Below, piece by piece: positions 36,298 through 44,788 of a DNA stretch of 64,000 bases; the stretch's first letter is position 1, and every line of letters starts with the position of its first letter. The position numbers were made by a program, and so were the translations under genes. The notes below the pieces were generated by a model. The model ran no database searches. It saw only the letters and a list, made by a program, of their open reading frames with translations, and was not told the DNA's origin. The DNA comes from Antarctobacter heliothermus (GTDB lineage: Bacteria > Pseudomonadota > Alphaproteobacteria > Rhodobacterales > Rhodobacteraceae). Where the stretch lies: contig NZ_CP022540.1 of NCBI RefSeq assembly GCF_002237555.1, forward strand, positions 186,001 through 250,000, given 5' to 3'.

Positions 36298-36570
36298 TGG
36301 TTCGACGCCGAGATGAGCTGGGATGCCGTGCCGACAGGCAGGCGTGGCCGCCAGCAGACCTACAGTGACACCGCCATCCAGACGTGCCTGACGACAAAGG
36401 TTCTGTTCGGCATGGCGCTCCGGCAGACGACCGGTTTTGTCGAGAGCCTGCTGAGGCTGGTTGGCCTCGACTGGACGGTGCCTGACTTCAGCACGCTGTC
36501 CCGCTGTCAGAAGACCCTGGCCGTCAACATCCCCTACCGTGGGTCAAAGGACCCGCTCCACCTGTTGATC

Positions 36571-36611
36571 CCCTCTCGTGACATTGCTGCGCAATGCACT
36601 GCCGGGCAGTG
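36571..36611 (-). repeat. 41-bp insertion element, copy 2 (inverted)
   Basis: It interrupts the transposase between ATC and the catalytic GAC codon. Read on the minus strand it begins CACTGCCCGGCAGTG, a 7-bp perfect hairpin, continues with CATTGC-GCA-GCAATG (36582-36596), a 6-bp perfect hairpin, and ends CACGAGAGGG. It lies in the opposite orientation to copies 1 and 3. Confidence 0.8.
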
Positions 36612-37238
36612 GACAGCACCGGAATCAAGGTCGAGGGCAAAGGCGAGTGGCGCGCTCGCAAGCCTGGTGGCCCCAAACGGCGGGTCTGGCGCAAGATCCA
36701 CCTTGGGGTCGACGAGGAAACGCTGGAGGTCCGGGCTGTCGGGATCACCGGGAGCCACATCAGTGATGCGCCGGTCTTGCCCGATCTGCTCCGCCAGATC
36801 CCGATGGGCGAAAAGATCGGCTCGGTGGTCGCCGACGGTGCCTGCGACACCCGCAAGTGCCACGATGCCATCGCGGATCGCGGCGCCCACGCAGTCATCC
36901 CGCCCCGCAAGAACGCTAAGCCGCGGAAGACCGCTGGTGCCGTGGCTCGAAACGAGGCCTTGCGCGCTGCGAAAGACCTCGGCCGAGCCCTGTGCCGACG
37001 ATGGAGGGGATACCACCGCCGGAGCCGCGTCGAGACGAAGATGCATTGTGTAAAGCTGCTGGGTCAGCACCTCATGGCACGGGACTTCGACCATCAGGTC
37101 GCCGAACTCCAGGTCCGCATCGCCGTCATGAATGGCTACACAGCACTCGGCATACCCGTCACAGAGCCTGTGGGATGAGACCGTCCGGGTAAAGGGGAAC
37201 CTCGGTTTTCAGACGATTTGCGCAAAAGAGTCGATCGC

Positions 37239-37416
37239 ACGCCCCGTGAGGTGTTCCAGGACGAGCGCGCGAGTCTTGTGCCCTACGTCGGCCCATTCGA
37301 TCATTGCCCTGCAGGCGATTGCGAAGCAATCTGCCGAGAGGGGGCTTCCATGCCGTGCCGGCGTCGGTCTCGAAGACCTGCCTCGTCCGGTTTGACAAGA
37401 ACCGCTACTCGGTGGA
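37239..37416 (+). pseudogene. istA: istA fragment with a 41-bp insert
   Basis: The recognisable phrases are REVFQDERASLVPYVGPFD, then, after the insert, [20 protein letters not shown] (key part) and RYSV. This is the end of the integrase domain and the start of the beta-barrel of IS21-type IstA. The 41-bp insert (37302-37342) shifts the frame. The fragment then runs straight into istB codons at about 37417, so an internal deletion removed the istA end and most of istB. Confidence 0.75.
37302..37342 (+). repeat. 41-bp insertion element, copy 3
   Basis: It sits between GAT and GGC codons of the istA remnant. It begins CATTGCCCTGCAGG and ends GCCGAGAGGG. The central hairpin is GATTGC-GAA-GCAATC (37317-37331), perfect over 6 bp. 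Relative to copy 2 the outer pair has changed from C-G to G-C, a compensated change. It matches copy 2 at 32 of 41 positions. Confidence 0.8.
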
Positions 37417-37533
37417 TGGCCTTCCGTCTTTGGCGACGCCAAGATGACCACTACGCTCCTCGACCGCCTTACCCACCATTGTGAGATCGTCGAAACCGGC
37501 AACGAAAGCTGGCGCTTCAAGACCAGAGAATAA
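37417..37533 (+). pseudogene. istB: istB 3' fragment
   Basis: Only the last 38 codons and the stop remain: [20 protein letters not shown], then [18 protein letters not shown]. This is the conserved end of the IS21 helper ATPase. The ATP-binding motifs are absent, so no function is possible. Confidence 0.8.
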
Positions 37534-37724
37534 ACGAACTCCCGCTGGCCCGATACGGCTGCGCTGTGTGGTGGTTACACCGCATCGGGCCAGCTACCCG
37601 AGGGCTCAGCAGGGGGTCATTTTTGGATGCCGATAGGGGGTCAAGATTGCCTGTCGATTGACACCACGCTGATAATCCGTTGTTAACTCAAGAGCGGACC
37701 ATCCTTTTTAGAAAACCAGAATAT

Positions 37725-37752
37725 AACAGGCGGGGCCATGACCCCGCCTGTT
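37725..37752 (-). terminator. Probable terminator of nrdJ
   Basis: A perfect 11-bp stem (AACAGGCGGGG with CCCCGCCTGTT) and a 6-base loop lie 120 bp past the nrdJ stop. On the minus strand it is followed by ATATTCTGGTTTT, a weak T-rich run. The distance and the weak T-run keep confidence moderate. Confidence 0.55.
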
Positions 37753-37871
37753 ATCGTTGTAATCAGTCACTGTACAGCAGGGCCGAAACTCATAGCAAAA
37801 AGTTTGCGCACGCTTTTAGCTTTTCTTTGCGCACACTTCCCCTTGGACTGCCTCTATGACCTAGCGTTTCA

Positions 37872-40346
37872 TTAAGAACACTTCGAATGCCCGCAAGACC
37901 CGCAGGTCATGCACCCCTCCACCATGCGTAGGTCTAATTGGCCGCAGTTCGGGCAGGCCGGGCCGCGGGGTTGGTCGAGGTTCACGACCTGGGCCTGGGG
38001 GTCGCTTTTCAGGCCCATGCCTTCGCCTTCAAGGAACCCGGTGGAGACCATGTGCCGTTCTATCACACCGCCGATTGCGGCCAGGATCGACGGGATGTAT
38101 TTGCCCTGCACCCAGGCTCCGCCACGCGGGTCGAAGACGGCCTTGAGTTCCTCCACCACAAACGACACATCGCCGCCGCGCCGGAACACGGCAGAGATCA
38201 TGCGTGTCAGCGCCACGGTCCAGGCGAAATGTTCCATGTTCTTGGAGTTAATGAACACCTCAAAGGGGCGGCGATGTCCTCCGACGATGATGTCGTTGAT
38301 CGTCAGATAAATGGCGTGTTCGCTGTCGGGCCATTTCAGCTTGTAGGTATTGCCCTCGAGCGCCTGCGGGCGGTCCAGCGGCTCGGACATGTAGACGACG
38401 TCGCCATGCGGCTGGCGTGGTTCGGCGGCATCGGTGGCGACAATCTCCGGAGCCCCCTGCCCAAAGCGCAACCAAGCCGCGCTAACTTGCATTGCAGACG
38501 CAAGTTCTTCGATTTTCCCGAACTTCTCCACTCCCAAATTTTCAAGTTTGGAAATTGTCGCTTGATTTACATCCAGAGCGACCGCCAAGTCGTGCTGGGT
38601 CAAACCAGCTTTTTTCCTAGCTGTCTTCATTCGCATAGCGGAGGAATCCTCCGATACACTCAACACACTTCCCGTCACCGCATTCGGCCGGTAGGTCGTG
38701 CAGCCCTTGCAGCCCGTCTCGAACGCCTCAAGGTACACGTCCTTGAAATCCTCGAACGAGATATCCTCGGGGCAGTTGATCGTTTTGGAGATCGACGAGT
38801 CCACCCATTTCTGTGCTGCCGCCTGCATGCGCACATGTTCCAGCGGCGCCAATGTCTGGGCGTTCACAAAATACTCGGGCAACTCCGCGTCCGCGCCGTA
38901 CATCTCGCGGTATAGCGTCACGGCATAGTCTGCGATCTCTTCCTCGGTCCGCGTTCCGTCCTTTTGCAGCACCTTGCGGGTGTAGGAATAGGCAAAGACC
39001 GGCTCGATCCCCGACGACACATTCCCGGCATACAGCGAAATCGTTCCCGTGGGCGCGATGGAAGTCACCAAAGCGTTGCGGATGCCGTGGGCGCGCACTG
39101 CCTCGCGGACATCCTCATCCATCGCCATCATAGTTCCGCTGGCCAGATACCCTTCGGCGTCGAACAGGGGAAACGCGCCTTTTTCCTTCGCCAATTGCAC
39201 CGACGCCAGATACGCGGCGCGGGCGATCCGTTTCAGCCAACGCGCGGTCTGACGCGCCGCCTCCTCAGAGCCATAGCGCAGACGCACCATCAACAGCGCA
39301 TCGGCCAGACCCGTGACGCCCAGTCCGATCCGGCGTTTGTTCATTGCCTCAAGGCGCTGCGCCTCCAGTGGAAATTTCGAGGCATCGACCACGTTGTCCA
39401 TCATCCGCACAGCGGTGGCGACAAGTTCGTCCAGCGCGGCCTCATCCAGATGCGCATCGCCGGTGAACGGATCATTGACCAGCCGCGCCATGTTGATCGA
39501 CCCCAACAGACAGGCACCATAGGGCGGCAAGGGCTGTTCCCCGCATGGGTTGGTGGCGCTGATCGTTTCGCAATAGTTCAGGTTGTTCGCCTGATTGATC
39601 CGGTCGATGAAAATCACGCCCGGCTCGGCATAGTCATAGGTGCCGCGCATTATCTTGTTCCAAAGGTCGCGCGCGGGCAGCGTGTGATAAACCACACCGT
39701 CAAACTGCAGTTCCCAAGGGGCGTCCGCCTTGACCGCCGCCATAAAGGCATCGGTCACCAGAACAGACAGGTTGAACATGCGCAAGCGGGCCGAATCAGA
39801 CTTGGCGCCGATGAAATCCTCGATGTCCGGGTGGTCGCAGCGCATGGTGGCCATCATCGCGCCACGGCGCGACCCCGCCGACATGATGGTGCGGCACATG
39901 GAATCCCAGACATCCATGAATGACAGCGGCCCGGAGGCATCCGCCGCCACCCCCGCCACCGGCGCGCCCTTGGGCCGGATGGTGGAGAAATCATAGCCGA
40001 TGCCCCCGCCCTGCTGCATGGTCACAGCGGCCTCTTTGAGCATCTCGAAAATGCCGCCCATATTGTCGGGAATCGTACCCATGACAAAACAGTTGAACAG
40101 GGTGACAGAGCGGTTTGTCCCCGCGCCTGCCGTGATCCGACCGGCGGGCAGGTATTTGAAATCCTCCAGCGCGGTGTAAAACCGGTCTTCCCACAGGGCG
40201 GGATCTGCCTCGACAGAGGACAGCGACCGGGCGATCCGGCGCCATGTATCCTCGACACTTAGATCAATGGGCGTCCCGTCCGCCTGTTTCAGGCGGTATT
40301 TCATGTCCCAGATCTGTTCGGCGATGGGGGCGGCAAAGCGCGTCAT
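37872..40346 (-). CDS. nrdJ: Class II (adenosylcobalamin) ribonucleotide reductase with embedded XRE helix-turn-helix
   Basis: Makes deoxyribonucleotides with coenzyme B12, independent of oxygen. The 824 residues include LFNCFVMGTIPDN, GGIGYDFSTIRPKG, NPCGEQPLPPYGACLLGSIN and the SIAPTGTISLYAGNVSSGIE loop (short parts quoted). The C-terminal zinc-like module is CPNCG...CMTCGSCGHSKC. Between GCKGCTTYRPN and VVYMSEPLDRP lies a foreign-looking segment (about residues 571-630: KTARKKAGLTQHDLAVALDV, NQATISKLE) that is a standard XRE/Cro DNA-binding domain. The start at 40346 was chosen because MTRFAAPIAEQIW fits the family; 17 more codons are open upstream. Confidence 0.95.
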   Translation of the reverse strand: MTRFAAPIAEQIWDMKYRLKQADGTPIDLSVEDTWRRIARSLSSVEADPALWEDRFYTALEDFKYLPAGRITAGAGTNRSVTLFNCFVMGTIPDNMGGIFEMLKEAAVTMQQGGGIGYDFSTIRPKGAPVAGVAADASGPLSFMDVWDSMCRTIMSAGSRRGAMMATMRCDHPDIEDFIGAKSDSARLRMFNLSVLVTDAFMAAVKADAPWELQFDGVVYHTLPARDLWNKIMRGTYDYAEPGVIFIDRINQANNLNYCETISATNPCGEQPLPPYGACLLGSINMARLVNDPFTGDAHLDEAALDELVATAVRMMDNVVDASKFPLEAQRLEAMNKRRIGLGVTGLADALLMVRLRYGSEEAARQTARWLKRIARAAYLASVQLAKEKGAFPLFDAEGYLASGTMMAMDEDVREAVRAHGIRNALVTSIAPTGTISLYAGNVSSGIEPVFAYSYTRKVLQKDGTRTEEEIADYAVTLYREMYGADAELPEYFVNAQTLAPLEHVRMQAAAQKWVDSSISKTINCPEDISFEDFKDVYLEAFETGCKGCTTYRPNAVTGSVLSVSEDSSAMRMKTARKKAGLTQHDLAVALDVNQATISKLENLGVEKFGKIEELASAMQVSAAWLRFGQGAPEIVATDAAEPRQPHGDVVYMSEPLDRPQALEGNTYKLKWPDSEHAIYLTINDIIVGGHRRPFEVFINSKNMEHFAWTVALTRMISAVFRRGGDVSFVVEELKAVFDPRGGAWVQGKYIPSILAAIGGVIERHMVSTGFLEGEGMGLKSDPQAQVVNLDQPRGPACPNCGQLDLRMVEGCMTCGSCGHSKCS

Positions 40347-40548
40347 GTCAGGCGATTCCCTTAGGTGGCAGATCGGCAATCTAGCAAATCCACGCAACAG
40401 GTTGAATACGGGGAATGTGAGTATACCACATCATGAGGTTCACCAAAACGCGAATGGTTTATGTCCGTCCCTGTCGTTTTCGCAGCAACACCCGAACTTG
40501 AACCCCGCCTTTACCCCGCTATGATCCCCCGGACACGAAAGGCCCGTC

Positions 40549-40980
40549 ATGCCCGTAACAACCCATCTGCTCAAACTCAGCGCTGGCACCGAAAGCGTCG
40601 ACAGCCTGATTGATTGGCAGGCCACGCGGCGCGCCCATGGTAACGACGGTCTGCCCCGGCATGTCACGCGCATGTGGCCCCGGCGGGAGGACGAGGTGCT
40701 CAACGGCGGGTCGATCTACTGGGTCATCAAGGGACTGATCCAGTGCCGCCAACGCATCCTGCGGTTTGATCCGGTCACCGGACAGGACGGGATCAACCGC
40801 TGTGCGCTGGTGCTTGACCCCGAATTGATCCGCACCGCCGCCGCACCCAAACGCGCTTTTCAAGGGTGGCGCTATCTTGCCGCCGCTGACGCGCCACCCG
40901 ATTTGCCCAAAACCCGCGCTGACGAAGAGCCGCTGCCGCCGGAACTGGCTGGCGCATTGGCACAAATTGGTGTCCTCTGA
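40549..40980 (+). CDS. DUF1489 family protein
   Basis: A 143-residue cytoplasmic protein of the alphaproteobacterial DUF1489 family; function unknown. Family marks are HLLKLSAGTESVDSLIDW, TRMWPRREDEVLNGGSIYWV (first part), a strand IQCRQRILRF and WRYLAAADAPPDL near the end. It is divergent from nrdJ, with 202 bp between starts, and may share its control region. Confidence 0.88.
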   Translation: MPVTTHLLKLSAGTESVDSLIDWQATRRAHGNDGLPRHVTRMWPRREDEVLNGGSIYWVIKGLIQCRQRILRFDPVTGQDGINRCALVLDPELIRTAAAPKRAFQGWRYLAAADAPPDLPKTRADEEPLPPELAGALAQIGVL

Positions 40981-41063
40981 GATCAGGATTGGCCTGTATC
41001 AACGTGGCCGCCGTCCTGATCTGATAAAATTCGATTGTTGAACACAGTCATGAGGAGGTTCAA

Positions 41064-41447
41064 TTGAAACGTCTTTTACTCGCCCTGACCTTGGTGCTTG
41101 TCGCGCCGCTGGCCGCTCAGGCCCAGCAGTTGATGGGATCCTACAACGCCTTTATCGGGCAGCAGGATCTGTTCAATTCCAACGGTGGGCGCCTGTCATC
41201 CGCCGCGCAGGTATTGCGTCAGGACCGGGCCAATTATCACCGCTTTGGCATCTCGCAGTACGGCGATGACTGGGATCCGTATTTTGGTGACATCAACAAC
41301 CGTGGTCGGCTGGAACAACTGGTCAATAACGGCGGCCTGCCCCCCTATGTCGCCAACGCCATCATGGGCGGCAACGTGCATATCGTCGTAAACGTCTACG
41401 GTCAGAACGGCTGGATGCAATATGTCGAGATCATTGTCCCCGGTTGA
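41064..41447 (+). CDS. Small secreted protein of unknown function
   Basis: A 127-residue protein that begins at TTG (41064) after a strong GAGGAGGTT; no ATG fits. The signal peptide is clear (LLLALTLVLVAPLAAQAQQ). The mature part is rich in Asn, Gly and Tyr (YNAFIGQQDLFNSNGGRL, DDWDPYFGDINNRGRLEQLV, VHIVVNVYGQNGWMQYVEI). No family recognised. It stands alone between a DUF1489 gene and a convergent gene. Confidence 0.75.
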   Translation: MKRLLLALTLVLVAPLAAQAQQLMGSYNAFIGQQDLFNSNGGRLSSAAQVLRQDRANYHRFGISQYGDDWDPYFGDINNRGRLEQLVNNGGLPPYVANAIMGGNVHIVVNVYGQNGWMQYVEIIVPG

Positions 41448-41474
41448 TCGTTCGCCCCTCTGCGGGGCAGCGCC

Positions 41475-41969
41475 CTAGCGCCCTGCCCCGCGCACCCAGT
41501 ACCAGCCCAATGCCACGCCCTCCCGCGCCCAGGCCCGCACCACGCGCCACAGCGGGGCCCCTGTCAGTTGCGGGCTGTCTGTCCGAGCACGCAATCCGAC
41601 ACGCCGCGCCACAAGCCGCGCCCGCGCTGCGTGATAGCGGTCTGTCACCACAATCACCTCTTGCGCGCCCAAGGCCATCAGAATCGGCCGCGCCAACCGC
41701 ATGTTGTCCTCGGTTGTCCTTGCCGCCCGTTCCAGAAAAAGAACCGCGTCTGGCACCCCAGCGTCGCGGCAAACCTGCGCCATGACCTCGGCCTCGGACG
41801 GTGGATACGTCCGCTCGCCCCCGGACAACACGATGCCCCGGACCATGCCTGCCTTCCACAATGCCGCCGCATGGCGCGCGCGCCGCTCTAACGCGGGAGA
41901 GGGTGTGCCTCCGGGCCGCACTGCCGCACCCAGAACCAGTGCCACCGGACTGTCGTTTCGATCATTCAT
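41475..41969 (-). CDS. YdcF-like (DUF218) protein
   Basis: A 164-residue DUF218-fold protein, related to YdcF/SanA proteins linked to envelope metabolism. Core motifs are ALVLGAAVRPGGTPSPALERR, IVLSGGERTYPPSEAEVM (short parts) and the active-site-like TTEDNMRLARPIL followed by VVTDRYHAARARLVARR. No signal peptide or membrane anchor is present, unlike SanA. The start at 41969 matches the family; an upstream ATG at 42029 would add 20 unusual residues. Confidence 0.85.
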   Translation of the reverse strand: MNDRNDSPVALVLGAAVRPGGTPSPALERRARHAAALWKAGMVRGIVLSGGERTYPPSEAEVMAQVCRDAGVPDAVLFLERAARTTEDNMRLARPILMALGAQEVIVVTDRYHAARARLVARRVGLRARTDSPQLTGAPLWRVVRAWAREGVALGWYWVRGAGR

Positions 41970-42067
41970 GTGCGCAGAGTCGCACAGACCCTGTGCGCCG
42001 CCCAGCCCTGCTCTGGCATTCCGGGCCAAGAGTTGTACGGTCTACCCAACGCGACAGGAGACACTGC

Positions 42068-42898
42068 ATGACCGAAAACTATACCCCCCCGAAAGTCTGG
42101 ACCTGGGACAAGGAGAATGGCGGCGCATGGGCCAAGCAAAATCGGCCCATCGCCGGGGCCACACATGACAAGGTATTGCCAATCGGCGAACATCCCTTCC
42201 AGCTGTATTCACAAGGCACCCCCAACGGCGTCAAAGTGACGATCCTTTTCGAAGAGTTGCTGGCCGCCGGTCATGACGCGGAATACGACGCCTGGCTGAT
42301 CCGCATTGGCAAGGGCGATCAATTCGGATCCGGCTTTGTCGAGATCAACCCGAACTCCAAGATCCCTGCCCTGCACGACCGTTCTGGCGACATACCGATC
42401 CGAATTTTTGAATCCGGAGCGATCCTGATGCATCTGGCCGAGAAATTCGGCGCGTTCCTCGGCGCGCCGGAGAAACGCGCCGAAATGCTGTCCTGGCTGT
42501 TCTGGCAAATGGGCAGCGCGCCTTACTTGGGCGGTGGTTTCGGCCACTTTTACGCCTATGCGCCTTACCCAATGGAATATCCGATCAACCGCTTCGCAAT
42601 GGAGGTCAAGCGCCAGCTGGACGTCCTCGATCGGCACCTTGCCGAGAACCGTTTCATGGTAGGCGATGATTATACCATCGCCGACATGGCGATCTTTCCG
42701 TGGTATGGGCGCACCGTACATGGCGAAAGCTATGACGCAGGCGATTTTCTCGACGTCACAAGCTATACCCACGTCCGCCGCTGGGCCGACGAAATCGTCG
42801 AACGCCCCGCCGTACAACGTGGCCGCATCGTGAACCGGACCGGCGACGGGATGCTGGAAGAACGCCACGCTGCATCAGATTTTGACGGTCTGGTCTGA
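42068..42898 (+). CDS. yghU: Glutathione-dependent disulfide-bond oxidoreductase, YghU type
   Basis: A 276-residue GST-superfamily enzyme of the nu class. The N-terminal extension (YTPPKVWTWDKENGGAWAKQ) and HPFQLYSQGTPNGVKVTILFEEL (key part GTPNG.K) are diagnostic of YghU/YfcG, which use glutathione to reduce disulfides. The loop NPNSKIPALHD and ESGAILMHLAEKFG bind glutathione. The C-terminal helical domain contains DDYTIADMAIFPW. GGAGACACTGC precedes the ATG. Confidence 0.93.
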   Translation: MTENYTPPKVWTWDKENGGAWAKQNRPIAGATHDKVLPIGEHPFQLYSQGTPNGVKVTILFEELLAAGHDAEYDAWLIRIGKGDQFGSGFVEINPNSKIPALHDRSGDIPIRIFESGAILMHLAEKFGAFLGAPEKRAEMLSWLFWQMGSAPYLGGGFGHFYAYAPYPMEYPINRFAMEVKRQLDVLDRHLAENRFMVGDDYTIADMAIFPWYGRTVHGESYDAGDFLDVTSYTHVRRWADEIVERPAVQRGRIVNRTGDGMLEERHAASDFDGLV

Positions 42899-42934
42899 AC
42901 ACAGCTGCGCAGCGTGTTCGACAGGACAGGACAG

Positions 42935-42961
42935 AGGGCCGGGAAAGTGTTTTCCGGCCCT
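42935..42961. terminator. Possible bidirectional terminator hairpin
   Basis: AGGGCCGG and CCGGCCCT flank a short AT-rich centre between the convergent ends of yghU and hisG. No T-run follows on either strand, so action as a terminator is only plausible from position. Confidence 0.4.
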
Positions 42962-43013
42962 ATGCCCTGCCAGCGGCCAAGCGGTCGTGCGTAACCGCCC
43001 CTCGCCGCAGCAC

Positions 43014-43706
43014 TTACAGGCCCAGCCGGTCCTCGACTGCGCGCAGGGTCGCGCGCTCTGCCTCTGACTGCGCCGCAACACGTGACCTGAACAGGGTCGC
43101 TTGCGACCGCAAGACCGGCTCTTCCGCCAATACCTTGAGGTGGTTCGCCCGCAGTGTCTCGCCAGTCGAGGTGATGTCGGCAACAGCTTCGGCGGTCAGA
43201 TTCTTGACAGTGCCCTCTGTCGCGCCCTGACTGTCGACCAGCTGATAATCCGCAACCCCGCCGTCATGCAGATAGGCCCGCACCAGCCGGTGATACTTGG
43301 TCGCGATCCGCATCCGGAACCCGTGCCGCGCCCGGAAGGCCGCCGCCGCGGCGTCCAGATCGTCCAGCGTGTCCACATCTACCCAGCAGGCTGGCACGGC
43401 TACGATCAGATCCGCATGTCCAAAGCCAAGCTCTGCCAGCGGAGCCACCTTTTGATCCCATTGCACCAGCTTTTCCTGAATGAGATCGGTGCCGGTCACC
43501 CCCAGATGGATGCGCCCAGCCGCAAGTTCACGCGGGATTTCCCCGGCGCTCAGCAGCACCAGTTCAACATCGTCGACACCGATCACCGCCCCCGAATACT
43601 CACGCTCGGACCCGGTGCGGGACAGGCCGATGCCATGCGCACCGAACCAGTCAAAGGTTTTTTCCATCAACCGGCCTTTTGAGGGCACGCCAAGCTTGAT
43701 GCTCAT
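43014..43706 (-). CDS. hisG: ATP phosphoribosyltransferase, short form
   Basis: First enzyme of histidine synthesis: joins ATP and PRPP. The 230 residues lack the C-terminal regulatory domain, so this is the short HisG that needs HisZ. Motifs include LGVPSKGRLMEKTFDWF, GRIHLGVTGTDLIQE and the PRPP loop DLTAEAVADITSTGETL (short forms quoted). It overlaps hisZ by 4 bp, which fits their work as one complex. Confidence 0.96.
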   Translation of the reverse strand: MSIKLGVPSKGRLMEKTFDWFGAHGIGLSRTGSEREYSGAVIGVDDVELVLLSAGEIPRELAAGRIHLGVTGTDLIQEKLVQWDQKVAPLAELGFGHADLIVAVPACWVDVDTLDDLDAAAAAFRARHGFRMRIATKYHRLVRAYLHDGGVADYQLVDSQGATEGTVKNLTAEAVADITSTGETLRANHLKVLAEEPVLRSQATLFRSRVAAQSEAERATLRAVEDRLGL

Positions 43707-44788
43707 GTCTCGGCCTCCTCAAGATCCACCAGCAGGCCGGGACGGATAACCCCGCCCACCGCCGGGATCTCACGCCCCTGCCCCAACTGCCGGGTCAGCG
43801 CGTCATAGCGCCCGCCCGAGGCCACCAGCGGCCAATCGGGATGCCCCGGCGCGGAAAAGCCAAAGACAAAGCCGTCGTAATATTCCATCGAGGTGCGCCC
43901 GAAATTCGCATCAAACGGCAGGTTGTTCACATCGACGCCCCGCGCTGCCAGTGCTTCGCAGCGGGCGGCAAGCCGGTCCACCGCTCCAGCAATCGCTGGC
44001 ATGTCCACCGCAATGTCACGCAGTCGTTCCAGCGCATAACCGCAGGTTTCCGATACTCGCACCAGCGCCTCAATCAGATCGACCTGACCGGCAGGCAATG
44101 GCGGCTCGGCGGCATCGGCGCGCAGCGCGGCCAGACGTGTGGCAATTTCATCGTGGTCGCGTACACCGATCACCGGACCGGCCTCTGCCAGCGGATCGGC
44201 ACACTTCAGCAGCGCGGCCCGTGTCGCCGGCACTGGCGCGCGGCCCGCGTAGCGTTCCAGCAACGCGCGAAACCGCCGCGGCCGCCAGATGTGCCGCATC
44301 ATCGCGGCTTTGCGCGCGGCACTGGTGTCCAGACCGGACACTGCCGCGATCAGGATACCAATATCGCCAACAACGGCCCTCAGGCCGTAGGGGGCCAGCA
44401 CATCGGCGAACCGGGCAAAAACCTCGGCATCCGCTCCAGCAGGGTCAGCTCTGTCAAAGACCTCATAGCCGACCTGATGGTATTCCGAGGGCCGCTCTGG
44501 ATGCTCTTCTTGCCGCCGAAAGATCTCGCCCGCATAGGTATAGCGCGCAGGCTCTGCCCCCTCGGCCATATGCCGCTGCACCACCGGCAAGGTGAAATCC
44601 GGGCGCAGAATCACCTCACCCCGCACCGGATCGTGGGTCAGAAAGGCCCGCGTGCGGATATCCTCGCCATAAAGATCCAGCAAGGTCTCGGCCGGCAACA
44701 ATACCGGGCAATCGACAGGCATCGCACCCGCCTCGGCGAAGCCGGCCTTCAGCGCCGCCGCCTTTGACTTGATTGCAGAAAGTGTCAT
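43703..44788 (-). CDS. hisZ: ATP phosphoribosyltransferase regulatory subunit HisZ
   Basis: Regulatory partner of the short HisG. It is a HisRS-like protein without aminoacylation activity. The 361 residues show the class II synthetase fold: [35 protein letters not shown] (motif 2-like) and [20 protein letters not shown]. The tRNA-binding domain of HisRS is absent. It lies between hisS and hisG with 4-bp overlaps on both sides. Confidence 0.95.
   Translation of the reverse strand: MTLSAIKSKAAALKAGFAEAGAMPVDCPVLLPAETLLDLYGEDIRTRAFLTHDPVRGEVILRPDFTLPVVQRHMAEGAEPARYTYAGEIFRRQEEHPERPSEYHQVGYEVFDRADPAGADAEVFARFADVLAPYGLRAVVGDIGILIAAVSGLDTSAARKAAMMRHIWRPRRFRALLERYAGRAPVPATRAALLKCADPLAEAGPVIGVRDHDEIATRLAALRADAAEPPLPAGQVDLIEALVRVSETCGYALERLRDIAVDMPAIAGAVDRLAARCEALAARGVDVNNLPFDANFGRTSMEYYDGFVFGFSAPGHPDWPLVASGGRYDALTRQLGQGREIPAVGGVIRPGLLVDLEEAET

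Larger units (their letters stand above)
36170..37178 (+). pseudogene. IS5-family DDE transposase, split into three frames by two 41-bp inserts
   Basis: Reading from the ATG at 36170 (MSRPIPPTYKTRKWPAYNEA) gives 30 residues before a stop. The protein continues in a second frame from 36298 (WFDAEMSWDAVPTGRRGRQQ) and in a third from 36612 (DSTGIKVEGKGEWRARKPGG) to the TGA at 37176-37178. Removing bases 36257-36297 and 36571-36611 joins all three into one 308-codon transposase with no other stop or shift. The DDE residues are present: Asp in IDSTG (split just before the Asp codon), Asp in VADGACDTR and Glu in SRVETKMH. As written in DNA the gene cannot give a full protein. Confidence 0.88.
36091..37232 (+). 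mobile_element. IS5-family insertion sequence carrying two 41-bp inserts
   Basis: The ends are imperfect inverted repeats: GGCTCTGTTGCACGAATC (36091-36108) and GATTTGCGCAAAAGAGTC (37215-37232), 14 of 18 matching when one is reversed. The length is 1,142 bp, or 1,060 bp without the two 41-bp inserts, which is normal for this family. It contains a DDE transposase gene. No direct target repeat was found next to the ends. The right end abuts an IS21 fragment. Confidence 0.85.
37233..37664 (+). mobile_element. IS21-family remnant (deleted)
   Basis: Contains the C-terminal part of an IstA-like transposase, the last codons of an IstB-like helper ATPase and an IS21-type right end (a stretch with AGGGGGTCA, then CTGTCGATTGACA). 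The left end of the element and most of both genes are missing. The left border abuts the IS5 inverted repeat directly, so the IS5 may have caused or sealed the deletion. Confidence 0.75.

Noticed and set aside
40347..40548. An NrdR box or cobalamin riboswitch upstream of nrdJ
   Set aside because: No pair of NrdR-like boxes and no B12-box sequence could be recognised by eye.
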